From Chryseobacterium lathyri (lineage in GTDB: Bacteria > Bacteroidota > Bacteroidia > Flavobacteriales > Weeksellaceae): a stretch of DNA of 64,000 nt. A program made the translations under genes and the position numbers. Within the stretch, counting starts at the first letter, position 1; every line of letters begins with the position of its first letter. The stretch is from assembly GCF_003290185.1 (NCBI RefSeq), contig NZ_QNFY01000001.1, forward strand, positions 124,001 to 188,000, written 5' to 3'. This document shows positions 51,921-59,948 of this stretch, in pieces. The notes under the pieces are model-generated. The model had not been told where the DNA came from. It was given only the letters and a program-made list of their open reading frames with translations, and searched no databases.

Positions 51921-52796
51921 ATGCACAAAGCAGGATTCGTAAATATAGTCGGAAAGCCCAATGCGGGAAAATCTACCTTATTAAACCAGTTAATGGGGGA
52001 GAAATTGGCTATCGTAACACAAAAGGCACAGACAACACGCCACAGGATTTTTGGAATTTATAATGAGGATGATTTACAGATCGTATTTTCAGATACTCCC
52101 GGAGTTTTAGACGCCAAGTATGGTCTTCAGGAAAAAATGATGGATTTTGTAAAGGATTCTTTACAGGATGCCGATGTATTTCTGTTTATTGTAGATGTTA
52201 CAGATAAGGCCGAACCTTCAGAATTCTTAATTGATAAACTTAATAAGATTCCGGTTCCGGTATTGCTTCTGCTGAACAAAGTAGACCAGACTACCCAGGA
52301 AGGACTTGAAAAACTGGTAGAAGAATGGCACAACAGGATTCCTAAAGCTGAGATTCTTCCTATCTCTGCCCTTAATGCCTTCAATACAGATATCATTCTT
52401 CCGAAATTAAGATCTCTGTTGCCGGAAAACCCTCCATATTATGACAAAGAGCAGTACACCGATAAGCCGGAAAGATTTTTTGTCAACGAGGCGATCCGTG
52501 AAAAAATCCTTTTAAACTATGAGAAAGAAATTCCTTATTCTGTAGAAGTAGTGACCGAGCAGTTTAAAGAAAAAGAAGGCATTATTTTCATCGATTCTAT
52601 TATTTATGTGGAAAGAGATACCCAGAAAGGAATTATCATTGGGCATAAGGGAGAAGCTATCAAAAAAGTAGGAACTGAAGCCAGATTGGATCTGGAAAAA
52701 TTCTTTTCCAAGAAAATTCACCTGAATCTTTTTGTAAAAGTGAAAAAGGACTGGCGTAAAAACGACAGGGATTTGAAAAATTTCGGATACAGATAA
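51921..52796 (+). CDS. era: GTPase Era
   Basis: Ribosome-assembly GTPase of 291 residues that binds the 3' end of 16S rRNA. G1 is VGKPNAGKST at 10-19, G2 TTRHRI near 40, G3 FSDTPGV near 57, G4 LLNKVDQ near 119, and the C-terminal KH domain holds GIIIGHKGEAIKKVG near 240. Length and order are as in other Era proteins. It is transcribed from its own promoter and followed 67 bases on by a DoxX gene. Confidence 0.97.
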   Translation: MHKAGFVNIVGKPNAGKSTLLNQLMGEKLAIVTQKAQTTRHRIFGIYNEDDLQIVFSDTPGVLDAKYGLQEKMMDFVKDSLQDADVFLFIVDVTDKAEPSEFLIDKLNKIPVPVLLLLNKVDQTTQEGLEKLVEEWHNRIPKAEILPISALNAFNTDIILPKLRSLLPENPPYYDKEQYTDKPERFFVNEAIREKILLNYEKEIPYSVEVVTEQFKEKEGIIFIDSIIYVERDTQKGIIIGHKGEAIKKVGTEARLDLEKFFSKKIHLNLFVKVKKDWRKNDRDLKNFGYR

Positions 52797-52863
52797 ACTA
52801 AAAATGCCCGGAATTCCGTTCTATTAAAAGATTTTTATTAACTTTAATCTAAATTTTTAGTAA

Positions 52864-53292
52864 ATGAACTATTTTAACTCAAATTCCAGCTCAGTACCTA
52901 AAGATATTATTTTATTAGTAGTAAGAGTATTTGTTGGTTTTGCCATGCTTTCTCACGGGTTTCCGAAACTTCAGATGCTGCTTGAAGGCGGCAAAATTGA
53001 ATTTTTCGACTTTATAGGGTTAGGCCCTACAGTGACCCTGGTTCTTGCGGTTATTGCTGAATTTGTTTGTTCAATACTTCTTATATTAGGTCTTTTTACA
53101 AGGATTTCTTTAGGATTTCTGATCTTTACAATGGTCATTGCTGCTTTTGTAGTTCATGGAGGAGATCCTTTTGAGAAAAAAGAAATGAGTCTGATCTATT
53201 TGTCTGTTTATCTGCTTCTCATGGTTTTTGGTGCAGGAAAAGTATCGGTAGATCATATGATAGAAAAAAGAAAAAGAGCTTCGGATTGGTAG
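52864..53292 (+). CDS. DoxX-family membrane protein
   Basis: Integral membrane protein of 142 residues with four predicted helices (IILLVVRVFVGFAMLSHG, VTLVLAVIAEFVCSILLI, LGFLIFTMVIAAFVVHGG, MSLIYLSVYLLLMVFGAG). The start LLVVRVFVGFAMLSHGFPKL is typical of DoxX proteins. Family functions are poorly known; some take part in redox or sulphur homeostasis at the membrane. It is followed by a terminator. Confidence 0.87.
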   Translation: MNYFNSNSSSVPKDIILLVVRVFVGFAMLSHGFPKLQMLLEGGKIEFFDFIGLGPTVTLVLAVIAEFVCSILLILGLFTRISLGFLIFTMVIAAFVVHGGDPFEKKEMSLIYLSVYLLLMVFGAGKVSVDHMIEKRKRASDW

Positions 53293-53311
53293 CCCGGTTC
53301 AGATAAAAGAT

Positions 53312-53339
53312 AAAAGAGCATTAGAAATAGTGCTCTTTT
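53312..53339 (+). terminator. Terminator of the DoxX gene
   Basis: AAAAGAGCA and TGCTCTTTT form a 9-bp stem with a 10-base loop and a T run, 19 bases after the stop. Confidence 0.75.
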
Positions 53340-53444
53340 TTATTTTGATGTCAATGGAACTGTTTGTTACTTCCAGTAATATGTTTCTCATAAAGCAATT
53401 AGTTGTATCCTAAAAATCACTAATTTCGTGGAAAACGAATTTAT

Positions 53445-55847
53445 ATGAAGATAAAACTGACCATTTGCCTTCTGGCATTTCTCAATTTCTATGATGCACA
53501 GGAGAATATTACTTATCAAAAACCATCTGCTGAAATTCTAAAGCTTGCAGATTATGAAAGACCGCCAAGCGTCCTGATGAACAGCAAAAAAGACTGGGTG
53601 GTTTTCACTTACCGTCCGACCTATAAAACACTGGAAGACCTTAATCAGCAGGAAATGAAACTTGCCGGTTTAAGAATTAATCCGGTTACTAATATTTCAA
53701 GCAGTGTCACTTACTCCGATAATCTGAAGATCAGAAAGATTAATGATAAAAGCGAGGTTCAGGTGAAGAACCTACCTTCCAATGCTAAAATCACTTATAT
53801 TTCATTTTCGCCGGACGAAAAAACACTGGCATTTACCAACACAACCAATAAGGGAGTTGAGCTTTGGTCCGTAGATATGGAAACTGCTACTGCCAAAAAA
53901 ATTACTGGTGATAATCTTAATGCTAACTTAGGAACGCCCTATACATGGTACAATGATTCCAAAAGTCTTCTGATCAGGACCCTTCCCCAGAACAGACCAG
54001 CTCTGATAGATGCCAGCAAAGATCTTCCAACCGGACCTATCGTTTCTACAGCTGACGGTAAAGTGTCGCAAAACAGAACCTATCAGGATCTTTTAAAAAA
54101 TCCTCAGGATGAAAAAAACTTTGAGGTTCTTACCGCTTCAGAAATTTATAGTGTAGACCTGAATGGAACCCTTAAAAAAGTAAAAGACCAGGATATGTAT
54201 TCCGGTTTAAGCTTTTCTCCGGACGGAAATTATTTGATGGCTACGGTGATCAAAAAACCTTTTTCATACATTGTCCCTTTGAGCAGGTTTCCAATGACAA
54301 CTACGGTGTATGATATGAAAGGAAATGCAGTAAAAATAGTAAATGATGTTCCTTTGAACGAAATAATGCCAAAAGGATTTTCGTCTGTAAGAACAGGAAA
54401 AAGAAGTATGGGCTGGAGAAATGATGCACCGGCAACTTTAGTATTTGCTGAAGCATTGGATGGAGGTGACCAGTCTAAATCTGCAGAGTACAGGGATGAG
54501 ATCTTTACATGGGAAGCACCTTTTACTACTGCTCCAAAATCATTCTTTAAAACAAAACAGAGATATGAAGGCGTAAGCTGGACCAACGATCACTATGCGA
54601 TAGTTTCTGAAGGCTGGTATGATACAAGAAATACAAAATCTTTCCTTGTGGATCTTAATAACGGCGAATCAAAAGTGATTGATGACAGAAATTACCAGGA
54701 TGTTTACAGTGATCCTGGGAACTTTAGTACTACAAAAAATCAATACGGGAGATATGTTATTGATATGAAAGGAGGAAAAACCTATCTGATAGGAGACGGA
54801 TTTACCAAAGACGGACAGCATCCTTTCATCGATGAAATGGATGTAAAGTCGCTAAAAAAGAAAAGATTATATACATCTAACGTTAAGAATGGCAAGGAAG
54901 AGATCATAGATATCCTTAATCCTTCAAAAGGTGAAATTCTGACAACCCAGCAGTCCCCAAGCCTGTACCCGAATTATTTTAAAAAGAATATTAAAACCAA
55001 TAAAGCAGAAGCAGTAACTCAATTTGCAAATCCTTTTGAAAGTATTAAAGACGTTTATAAAGAGGTAATTACATACAAAAGAAATGACGGTGTTACTTTA
55101 ACGGGAACCCTATACTTGCCTGCCAATTACGACAGAAAAGCTAAAAAAGAAAAACTTCCTTTACTGATCTGGGCTTATCCTACTGAATACAAGGATAAAA
55201 ATACAGCAGGGCAGAATACCCAGAACCCGAATGACTTTACGTTTCCATATTACGGATCTTTCGTGTATTGGACTACAAAAGGCTATGCTGTACTGGATGA
55301 TGCTGCTTTCCCGATTATTGGAGAAGGTAAGACGGAACCAAATGATACTTTCATTCCACAGTTGGTAGCAAATGGAAGAGCAGCTATAGATGCTGTAGAC
55401 AAGTTAGGCTATATTGATAGAACTAAAGTTGCTGTTGGAGGTCATTCATATGGTGCATTTATGACGGCTAATCTTTTAACCCATTCTAAGGACTATGCCT
55501 GTGGTATTGCAAGAAGTGGAGCTTATAACAGAACGCTGACTCCGTTTGGATTCCAGAGCGAGCAGAGAAATTACTGGGATGTTCCGGAAATTTATAACAC
55601 AATGTCGCCATTCATGAATGCTGATAAAATGAAAACACCAATGCTTTTAATTCATGGTGATGCCGACAATAACCCGGGAACCTTTACTTTGCAGACGGAA
55701 AGATATTTCCAGGCTCTGAAAAATTTGGGAGCTCCTGTAAAAATGGTCCTTCTTCCAAAAGAAGCACATGGTTATGTGGCTAAAGAGAATATTCTACACC
55801 TTTTATGGGAACAGGATCAGTTCCTTGAGAAGTGTCTGAAAAAATAA
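53445..55847 (+). CDS. S9-family serine peptidase (prolyl oligopeptidase type), exported
   Basis: Exported peptidase of 800 residues: signal peptide 1-19 (NFYDAQ), a beta-propeller region (about 50-560, with YISFSPDEKTLAFT and LSFSPDGNYLMAT blades), and a C-terminal alpha/beta-hydrolase with the catalytic triad Ser668 (GGHSYGAFM), Asp741 (HGDADNNPGT) and His775 (KEAHGYVA). The propeller and the GDADNNPGT motif resemble glutamyl/acylaminoacyl peptidases of S9. Likely a periplasmic peptidase that trims short peptides. It stands alone. Confidence 0.92.
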   Translation: MKIKLTICLLAFLNFYDAQENITYQKPSAEILKLADYERPPSVLMNSKKDWVVFTYRPTYKTLEDLNQQEMKLAGLRINPVTNISSSVTYSDNLKIRKINDKSEVQVKNLPSNAKITYISFSPDEKTLAFTNTTNKGVELWSVDMETATAKKITGDNLNANLGTPYTWYNDSKSLLIRTLPQNRPALIDASKDLPTGPIVSTADGKVSQNRTYQDLLKNPQDEKNFEVLTASEIYSVDLNGTLKKVKDQDMYSGLSFSPDGNYLMATVIKKPFSYIVPLSRFPMTTTVYDMKGNAVKIVNDVPLNEIMPKGFSSVRTGKRSMGWRNDAPATLVFAEALDGGDQSKSAEYRDEIFTWEAPFTTAPKSFFKTKQRYEGVSWTNDHYAIVSEGWYDTRNTKSFLVDLNNGESKVIDDRNYQDVYSDPGNFSTTKNQYGRYVIDMKGGKTYLIGDGFTKDGQHPFIDEMDVKSLKKKRLYTSNVKNGKEEIIDILNPSKGEILTTQQSPSLYPNYFKKNIKTNKAEAVTQFANPFESIKDVYKEVITYKRNDGVTLTGTLYLPANYDRKAKKEKLPLLIWAYPTEYKDKNTAGQNTQNPNDFTFPYYGSFVYWTTKGYAVLDDAAFPIIGEGKTEPNDTFIPQLVANGRAAIDAVDKLGYIDRTKVAVGGHSYGAFMTANLLTHSKDYACGIARSGAYNRTLTPFGFQSEQRNYWDVPEIYNTMSPFMNADKMKTPMLLIHGDADNNPGTFTLQTERYFQALKNLGAPVKMVLLPKEAHGYVAKENILHLLWEQDQFLEKCLKK

Positions 55848-55858
55848 AATAGTTAAAT

Positions 55859-55892
55859 AAAAAGCCCGTTCATTATTTAGAGCGGGCTTTTT
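55859..55892. terminator. Bidirectional terminator
   Basis: AAAAAGCCCG and CGGGCTTTTT form a 10-bp stem around a 14-base loop, with a long T run, between the convergent stops at 55847 and 55895. Confidence 0.8.
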
Positions 55893-55894
55893 TT

Positions 55895-56584
55895 TTATAA
55901 ATACTTCAGTACTTCATCAATACTTGTCAGTTCCATGAAGTTATCATGTTCCAGATGATGTTCATGCTGCTCATGGCTCCAGGTCACATGATAAGGAATG
56001 TGTGCTGCAAAGCCTCCGATCTCCAGTACTGGAAGAACATCTGATTTTATAGAATTCCCGAGCATTAAAAATTGCTCTGGTTTACAGTCCAGATGTTTCA
56101 ACAGCTTTTGATAGTCACTTTCCTTTTTGTCACTCATAATTTCTATATGGTGAAAATAGTCCTGCAGTCCGGAGTTTTTAAGCTTTCGTTCCTGATCCAA
56201 CAGATCTCCTTTTGTGGCCACAACCAGCCTGTATTTTCCTTTTAATGCATCTAATGTTTGGGTAACACCTTCCAGTAATTCTATAGGTTTCTGCAGGAGT
56301 TCCTGACCAATTTCAATAGTTCTGTCAATCAGCTGCATCGATGCTGTACCGTCTGAAACTCTGCTCACGGTTTCTATCATACAAAGCATAAATCCTTTTA
56401 CCCCGTAGCCATACAGATGAAGATTTTTTATTTCAGTTTTAAATAATTCCTGAGAGACAGAATGTTGTGGCAGATAATCTTCAAGAAGTACACAGAATTC
56501 TTCTTCTGCTTCCTGAAAATAAGGTTCATTGATCCACAGTGTATCATCTGCATCAAAAGCGATGGTTGTTATATGATTATTCAT
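55895..56584 (-). CDS. HAD-superfamily hydrolase
   Basis: Haloacid-dehalogenase-like phosphatase of 229 residues from the ATG at 56584; a start nine codons upstream (56611) is possible. Motif I is FDADDTLW, motif II VVATKGD, and the final motif MLGNSIKSDVLP carries the Asp that binds magnesium. A helical cap (about 15-90) marks it as a C1-cap member, near YjjG or phosphoglycolate phosphatase. Substrate unknown. It is divergent from the Crp-like gene at 56662, and the two promoters overlap within about 80 bases. Confidence 0.85.
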   Translation of the reverse strand: MNNHITTIAFDADDTLWINEPYFQEAEEEFCVLLEDYLPQHSVSQELFKTEIKNLHLYGYGVKGFMLCMIETVSRVSDGTASMQLIDRTIEIGQELLQKPIELLEGVTQTLDALKGKYRLVVATKGDLLDQERKLKNSGLQDYFHHIEIMSDKKESDYQKLLKHLDCKPEQFLMLGNSIKSDVLPVLEIGGFAAHIPYHVTWSHEQHEHHLEHDNFMELTSIDEVLKYL

Positions 56585-56594
56585 TTTACTTTTG
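56566..56594 (+). promoter_or_regulatory. Promoter of the Crp-like gene at 56662
   Basis: TTG at 56566-56568, an 18-base spacer and TACTTTTG at 56587-56594 match the -33/-7 consensus. The transcript would start near 56598, inside the divergent HAD gene's start region. Confidence 0.55.
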
Positions 56595-56661
56595 TATTTT
56601 TCTCGTGACAAAATTCAATATAAAAATTCAAACAGAAAAGGACATTTGTCCCGGATAAAAT

Positions 56662-57228
56662 ATGTTACGGACCAATCAGCTATTTTTAAATTATCTGGAA
56701 GATCTATACAAAAAACAGGAACGAAAAGAAGATATTGTGATAAGATCTTTTTCCAAAGGTGATAGAATATTCACGCAAAACGAAGAACCCTCTAAAGTAA
56801 TGCTGATCAAAGAGGGAATTACCAAATGTTTTTTCGTTGAAGAAAACGATAAGGAATATATTGTTGAATTTCTGGGAAAAGGTGAGATCATCGGGGAAAT
56901 AGAACTGATCCGGAATATTTCCTGCCTCTGCAGTATTGAAGCAGTCACTGACGTCACTGTGTATGCTGTAGCTATACCGTATTTCAGGACTTTGATTAAA
57001 ACTGACCTCTCACTGAATAATCTGCTGCTGGACGTATTTGCCGAACGTATTGTCAATACATCCAAAAGAGCCTCTTATCAACAGTTGTATGCGGCTGAAC
57101 ATACTTTGTCCCAGCTTCTTGAACTGCAGAAACATGAAGAAATTGAGATTTCAAAAGAGGATATGGCTGCTTACCTGGGAATTACAGTAAGAAGTCTGAA
57201 CCGGACTTTGAAGAATTTAGGGAAGTAA
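56662..57228 (+). CDS. Crp/Fnr-family transcriptional regulator (second)
   Basis: Regulator of 188 residues: cyclic-nucleotide-binding-like roll (about 25-125, RIFTQNEEPSKVMLIKEGI, VEFLGKGEIIGEIELIRN) and C-terminal HTH (ISKEDMAAYLGITVRSLNRTLKNLG). GEIIGEIELI keeps the shape of the phosphate-binding cassette but lacks the classic RxSS residues. It is not closely similar to the other Crp-like protein at 50889. It faces the HAD gene and is followed by a repeat element. Confidence 0.85.
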   Translation: MLRTNQLFLNYLEDLYKKQERKEDIVIRSFSKGDRIFTQNEEPSKVMLIKEGITKCFFVEENDKEYIVEFLGKGEIIGEIELIRNISCLCSIEAVTDVTVYAVAIPYFRTLIKTDLSLNNLLLDVFAERIVNTSKRASYQQLYAAEHTLSQLLELQKHEEIEISKEDMAAYLGITVRSLNRTLKNLGK

Positions 57229-57229
57229 A

Positions 57230-57416
57230 CAAGTTAAGGATAGAGAATGGAAGAGGGAAGTTATTGAGTGTAAAAAGACAACCAGTATGTTTTCATAGGA
57301 GAACAATTAGATTACTTTTTTACTATAAAAATATCGAGCAATAGCCTTGTCAAGGTTCAAAACCTTGACAAGGCTATCTGGAAGACTAATAGTAACCATC
57401 TTTCATCCTTCCTATT
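57230..57416. repeat. Dispersed inverted-repeat element, copy 2
   Basis: Left arm has GAAGAGGGAAGTTATT at 57250-57265 and the similar following GTGTAAAAAGACAAC; right arm has GACTAATAGTAAC at 57384-57396 and pyrimidine-rich sequence. The 16- and 13-base blocks are identical to those at 50765-50780 and 50844-50856. The interior differs and holds the palindrome at 57341-57377. Confidence 0.7.
57341..57377. repeat. Perfect 17-bp palindrome with 3-base loop
   Basis: ATAGCCTTGTCAAGGTT and its exact complement are separated by CAA. It lies within the interior of repeat element copy 2. It has no T run directly after it, so a simple terminator role is doubtful; its form suggests a REP-like or mobile hairpin. 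Confidence 0.65.
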
Positions 57417-57464
57417 AATTACAATTATTGATTGAATTTCTGCTCATAAAAACATTATCCTCCG

Positions 57465-57472
57465 TATTTTTG
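57465..57472 (+). promoter_or_regulatory. -7 promoter element of the GNAT gene
   Basis: TATTTTTG, full TAnnTTTG match, 25 bases before the ATG at 57498. Confidence 0.45.
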
Positions 57473-57497
57473 CACAGATAAAACCGGAATTTATAAA

Positions 57498-58001
57498 ATG
57501 GGAGAACTGCAATTCAGAAATGCTGACCTGAAAGATTTAGAAAGAATTGTTGAGATATACAATTCTACCATTCCGTCAAGAATGGTGACTGCCGATACAG
57601 AAAACGTTACTGTAGAAAGCAGGAAAAAATGGTTTGATGAACATAATCCTGAAACAAGACCACTTTGGATCATTGAAAATAGTAATCATGAAACAGTAGG
57701 TTGGGTGAGCTTTTCTTCATTTTATGGAAGGCCTGCATACAATGGAACCGTTGAAATGAGTATTTACCTCGATGAATCCTGCAGAGGAAAAGGTTTTGGG
57801 AAAAAAGTAATGGAATACTGTATTGATAAGGCTCCAAGTTTAGGGATAAAAACACTTCTTGGATTTATCTTTTCACATAATGAAGCTAGCCTGAAACTTT
57901 TCAGGAATTTTGGATTTGAAGATTGGGGAATGTTTCCTGATGTGGCCATTTTGGATGGAATAGAAAGGAGCCTGACGATTTTAGGGAAAAAGGTGAGTTA
58001 A
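57498..58001 (+). CDS. GNAT-family N-acetyltransferase (phosphinothricin acetyltransferase-like)
   Basis: Acetyltransferase of 167 residues. The acetyl-CoA site is seen in VEMSIYLDESCRGKGFGKKVMEY (motif A, RGKGFGK near 96), followed by GFIFSHNEASLKLFRNFGF near 130. The N-terminal FRNADLKDLERIVEIYNSTIPSR is typical of the phosphinothricin/methionine-sulfone acetyltransferase branch. Cytoplasmic; the real substrate may be an amino acid analogue or an amine. It has its own promoter. Confidence 0.85.
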   Translation: MGELQFRNADLKDLERIVEIYNSTIPSRMVTADTENVTVESRKKWFDEHNPETRPLWIIENSNHETVGWVSFSSFYGRPAYNGTVEMSIYLDESCRGKGFGKKVMEYCIDKAPSLGIKTLLGFIFSHNEASLKLFRNFGFEDWGMFPDVAILDGIERSLTILGKKVS

Positions 58002-58395
58002 ATCTCTTTATGTACAGAGTAGGGTGAATCCCTTTTAACTTCTAAAGGAAAATACAGATGAAAAATACAAGCTTTAAAGAATTTGTGGAAGGGGGACAAA
58101 GTTTAGTTATATGGAGGATTATAATTTAAGTTTGTAGAATTCTTATTCTTGGATAAAAAATTGCTGAAACGTTAAGCAGGTACCATACTAGCAGTACGCA
58201 TGCAGTCTCATTTTTGTATATTTCAGGCTATTGTTCTGTCAGGAAAATGTAGCCATTATCCATCCTGTATCTTTCCCCATCCGCTCTGCATGTGAATGGA
58301 TAAAGTCGGGCCAGGGTAATGGCTACATAGCATATGATCTTTTGAATTATATTCTTCTGGTTAAGATTAAATTTGTAAAATATTAACTATCAGTC
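58002..58395. other. Intergenic region with a long nested inverted repeat
   Basis: Between convergent genes. 58247-58261 (ATGTAGCCATTATCC) pairs with 58314-58328 (GGGTAATGGCTACAT) with one mismatch, and an inner ATCC/GGAT pair can extend the structure. It may be a terminator for both genes or a structured RNA. A 23-codon reading frame near 58060 has no support as a gene. Confidence 0.5.
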
Positions 58396-59409
58396 CTAGA
58401 AATATTTAATTTCTACTCTGTCCATTGTCTCACCTTTTCCATTGGGTGGCACAGCAAATCCACCAGGTTCATATCGTTCTGTTCCGCTTTTATAGTACCA
58501 ATTATTTAACCCACTGATCATTTGTTTTATGTAATAAATAAATTCCTCTGTCTCCTTTTGATATGGACTGAAATCCGGTAGGTGATTTGATAATGTTACA
58601 AATTCATTTACAAGCTCATCATGAATCCTCATTCCTTCTTTGCAGGCTTCATCAAAAGAAATTTTATTGTGATGCTGTAATAATTTGATGATATTGAAAA
58701 TCTCTGATTCTATAGCGAGCTCTTTGCCAATAGTTGCAAAATCGTTCTGAAGAGCAACAATGATTGACTGTAGCATAATAATACGCTGTATAACGGTATG
58801 ATTATAAATGTAATCAGGTAAAGCAAAACCAGTTGAAGGGCAAATTAAATCAACAAATGGAATCATTCCTATGGAATTTGCACGGATTAAATGAAAAAGA
58901 GGAATAGGAGGAATATCTTTACTGATTTTATATGGTGATTCTTCCATAATTCCATCAGTAACGAAACGGTATTTATAATTCTTAGCGATCCGCTCAAGCC
59001 AGAAGTCTGGCATCCCAAGCGCAATCCATTCCTTTCTGTTTGTTTGCATTTGACGGAACATGCCTATTTCCCCCGGTTTTGGATCATCTCCCATCATCAC
59101 CTCAAAAATACGGTCTCTGATTGCTGCAATTTCCTTTACGGGCAAAAGTTCAACATAATCATCAGTCACTGTCATATAAATAGCAAAACGCGTTGCATGG
59201 AGAATTCTGTCCTTTTCGGTAGCTGCAGGTACCATAAAGGGGCCTACATCAACTAACCGCATTTTTCTGTACCGGGTCATTGCCTCTTTTGATAAGAATT
59301 GATAATCCTGGTCATACCAACTGGTTTCTTCTTCATAGAAAGTTCCAGCGAAAGGGCTTGAGAGGGTTTCCCAAGGGTATACTGGCTTGGGCACATTAAA
59401 TTGATTCAT
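58396..59409 (-). CDS. Class I terpene synthase (terpene cyclase)
   Basis: Bacterial class I terpene synthase of 337 residues. It cyclises a linear prenyl diphosphate by ionisation with three magnesium ions. Every known motif is present: Asp-rich TDDYVE (Asp83, Asp84, Glu87), the pyrophosphate sensor Arg176 in LIRANSIGM, exactly 46 residues before the NSE motif NDFATIGKE (Asn222, Thr226, Glu230), and the C-terminal RY pair (Arg312-Tyr313) in GTERYEP. The ATG at 59409 is chosen over one 40 codons upstream, since the extra residues are not family-like. Size fits single-domain sesqui- or diterpene synthases; some Chryseobacterium members make diterpenes. No prenyl transferase, P450 or partner is next to it. 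Confidence 0.92.
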   Translation of the reverse strand: MNQFNVPKPVYPWETLSSPFAGTFYEEETSWYDQDYQFLSKEAMTRYRKMRLVDVGPFMVPAATEKDRILHATRFAIYMTVTDDYVELLPVKEIAAIRDRIFEVMMGDDPKPGEIGMFRQMQTNRKEWIALGMPDFWLERIAKNYKYRFVTDGIMEESPYKISKDIPPIPLFHLIRANSIGMIPFVDLICPSTGFALPDYIYNHTVIQRIIMLQSIIVALQNDFATIGKELAIESEIFNIIKLLQHHNKISFDEACKEGMRIHDELVNEFVTLSNHLPDFSPYQKETEEFIYYIKQMISGLNNWYYKSGTERYEPGGFAVPPNGKGETMDRVEIKYF

Positions 59410-59948
59410 AATATATGGTTTTAGTTTAAAATGAAAAAAAATTGTATTTATACTCAATATGTGATTATCTTCTAAGTTGTTATGCTCCACAAATTCTTTC
59501 AGGTGTTCATTGTAGAAGTAAATCTTCAAGACAGGCTTCTTTCAGATGTTCATGCTGGATTACCTTAAGATATTGTAATGCATACTGTCTGGTTACCTCG
59601 TTTTGATTACTGATTGTATTTCATTGAAAAGAATAACCAGGTTGGGGATTTTTTAATGCTGGAAAAGGATATTGAAATTATTTGTAAAGCAGCTAAAGTG
59701 TGTTGAAATTTTCATGTTCATATTGTGATGTTTTTTGGTTTAGTTTTGAATACTAAAATAAGAATTTATTATCCGTAATAAAATTTTATTTTAAAATATT
59801 CAATATTTATCAAATATAATTTCGTAGGTGATGTGATTGTAGGTTAATTAATATTGATGATTTTTCCAATATTTTCTTATTCTTGGCTAAAAAAACTGCG
59901 CGAAGTCGAAGACTTCGCGCAGTTTTTTTAGCAGATTTTCTTATTTAT
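59410..59948. other. Region between the terpene synthase and MATE genes
   Basis: 539 bases of AT-rich DNA. Both genes are on the minus strand, so this holds the promoter of the terpene synthase; no clean TAnnTTTG box was found on that strand. A strong terminator lies at 59886-59932. No other gene seen. Confidence 0.5.
59886..59932 (-). terminator. Terminator of the MATE gene
   Basis: Perfect 22-bp inverted repeat (positions 59886-59907 and 59911-59932) with a GAA loop. The GC core is flanked by A7 and T7, so it can act on both strands. It lies 16 bases after the stop codon at 59949. Confidence 0.85.

Noticed and set aside
59410..59529. 40-codon N-terminal extension of the terpene synthase
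   Set aside because: AT-rich, no family resemblance; from 59409 the protein has the usual length and the sensor Arg to NSE spacing is unaffected.
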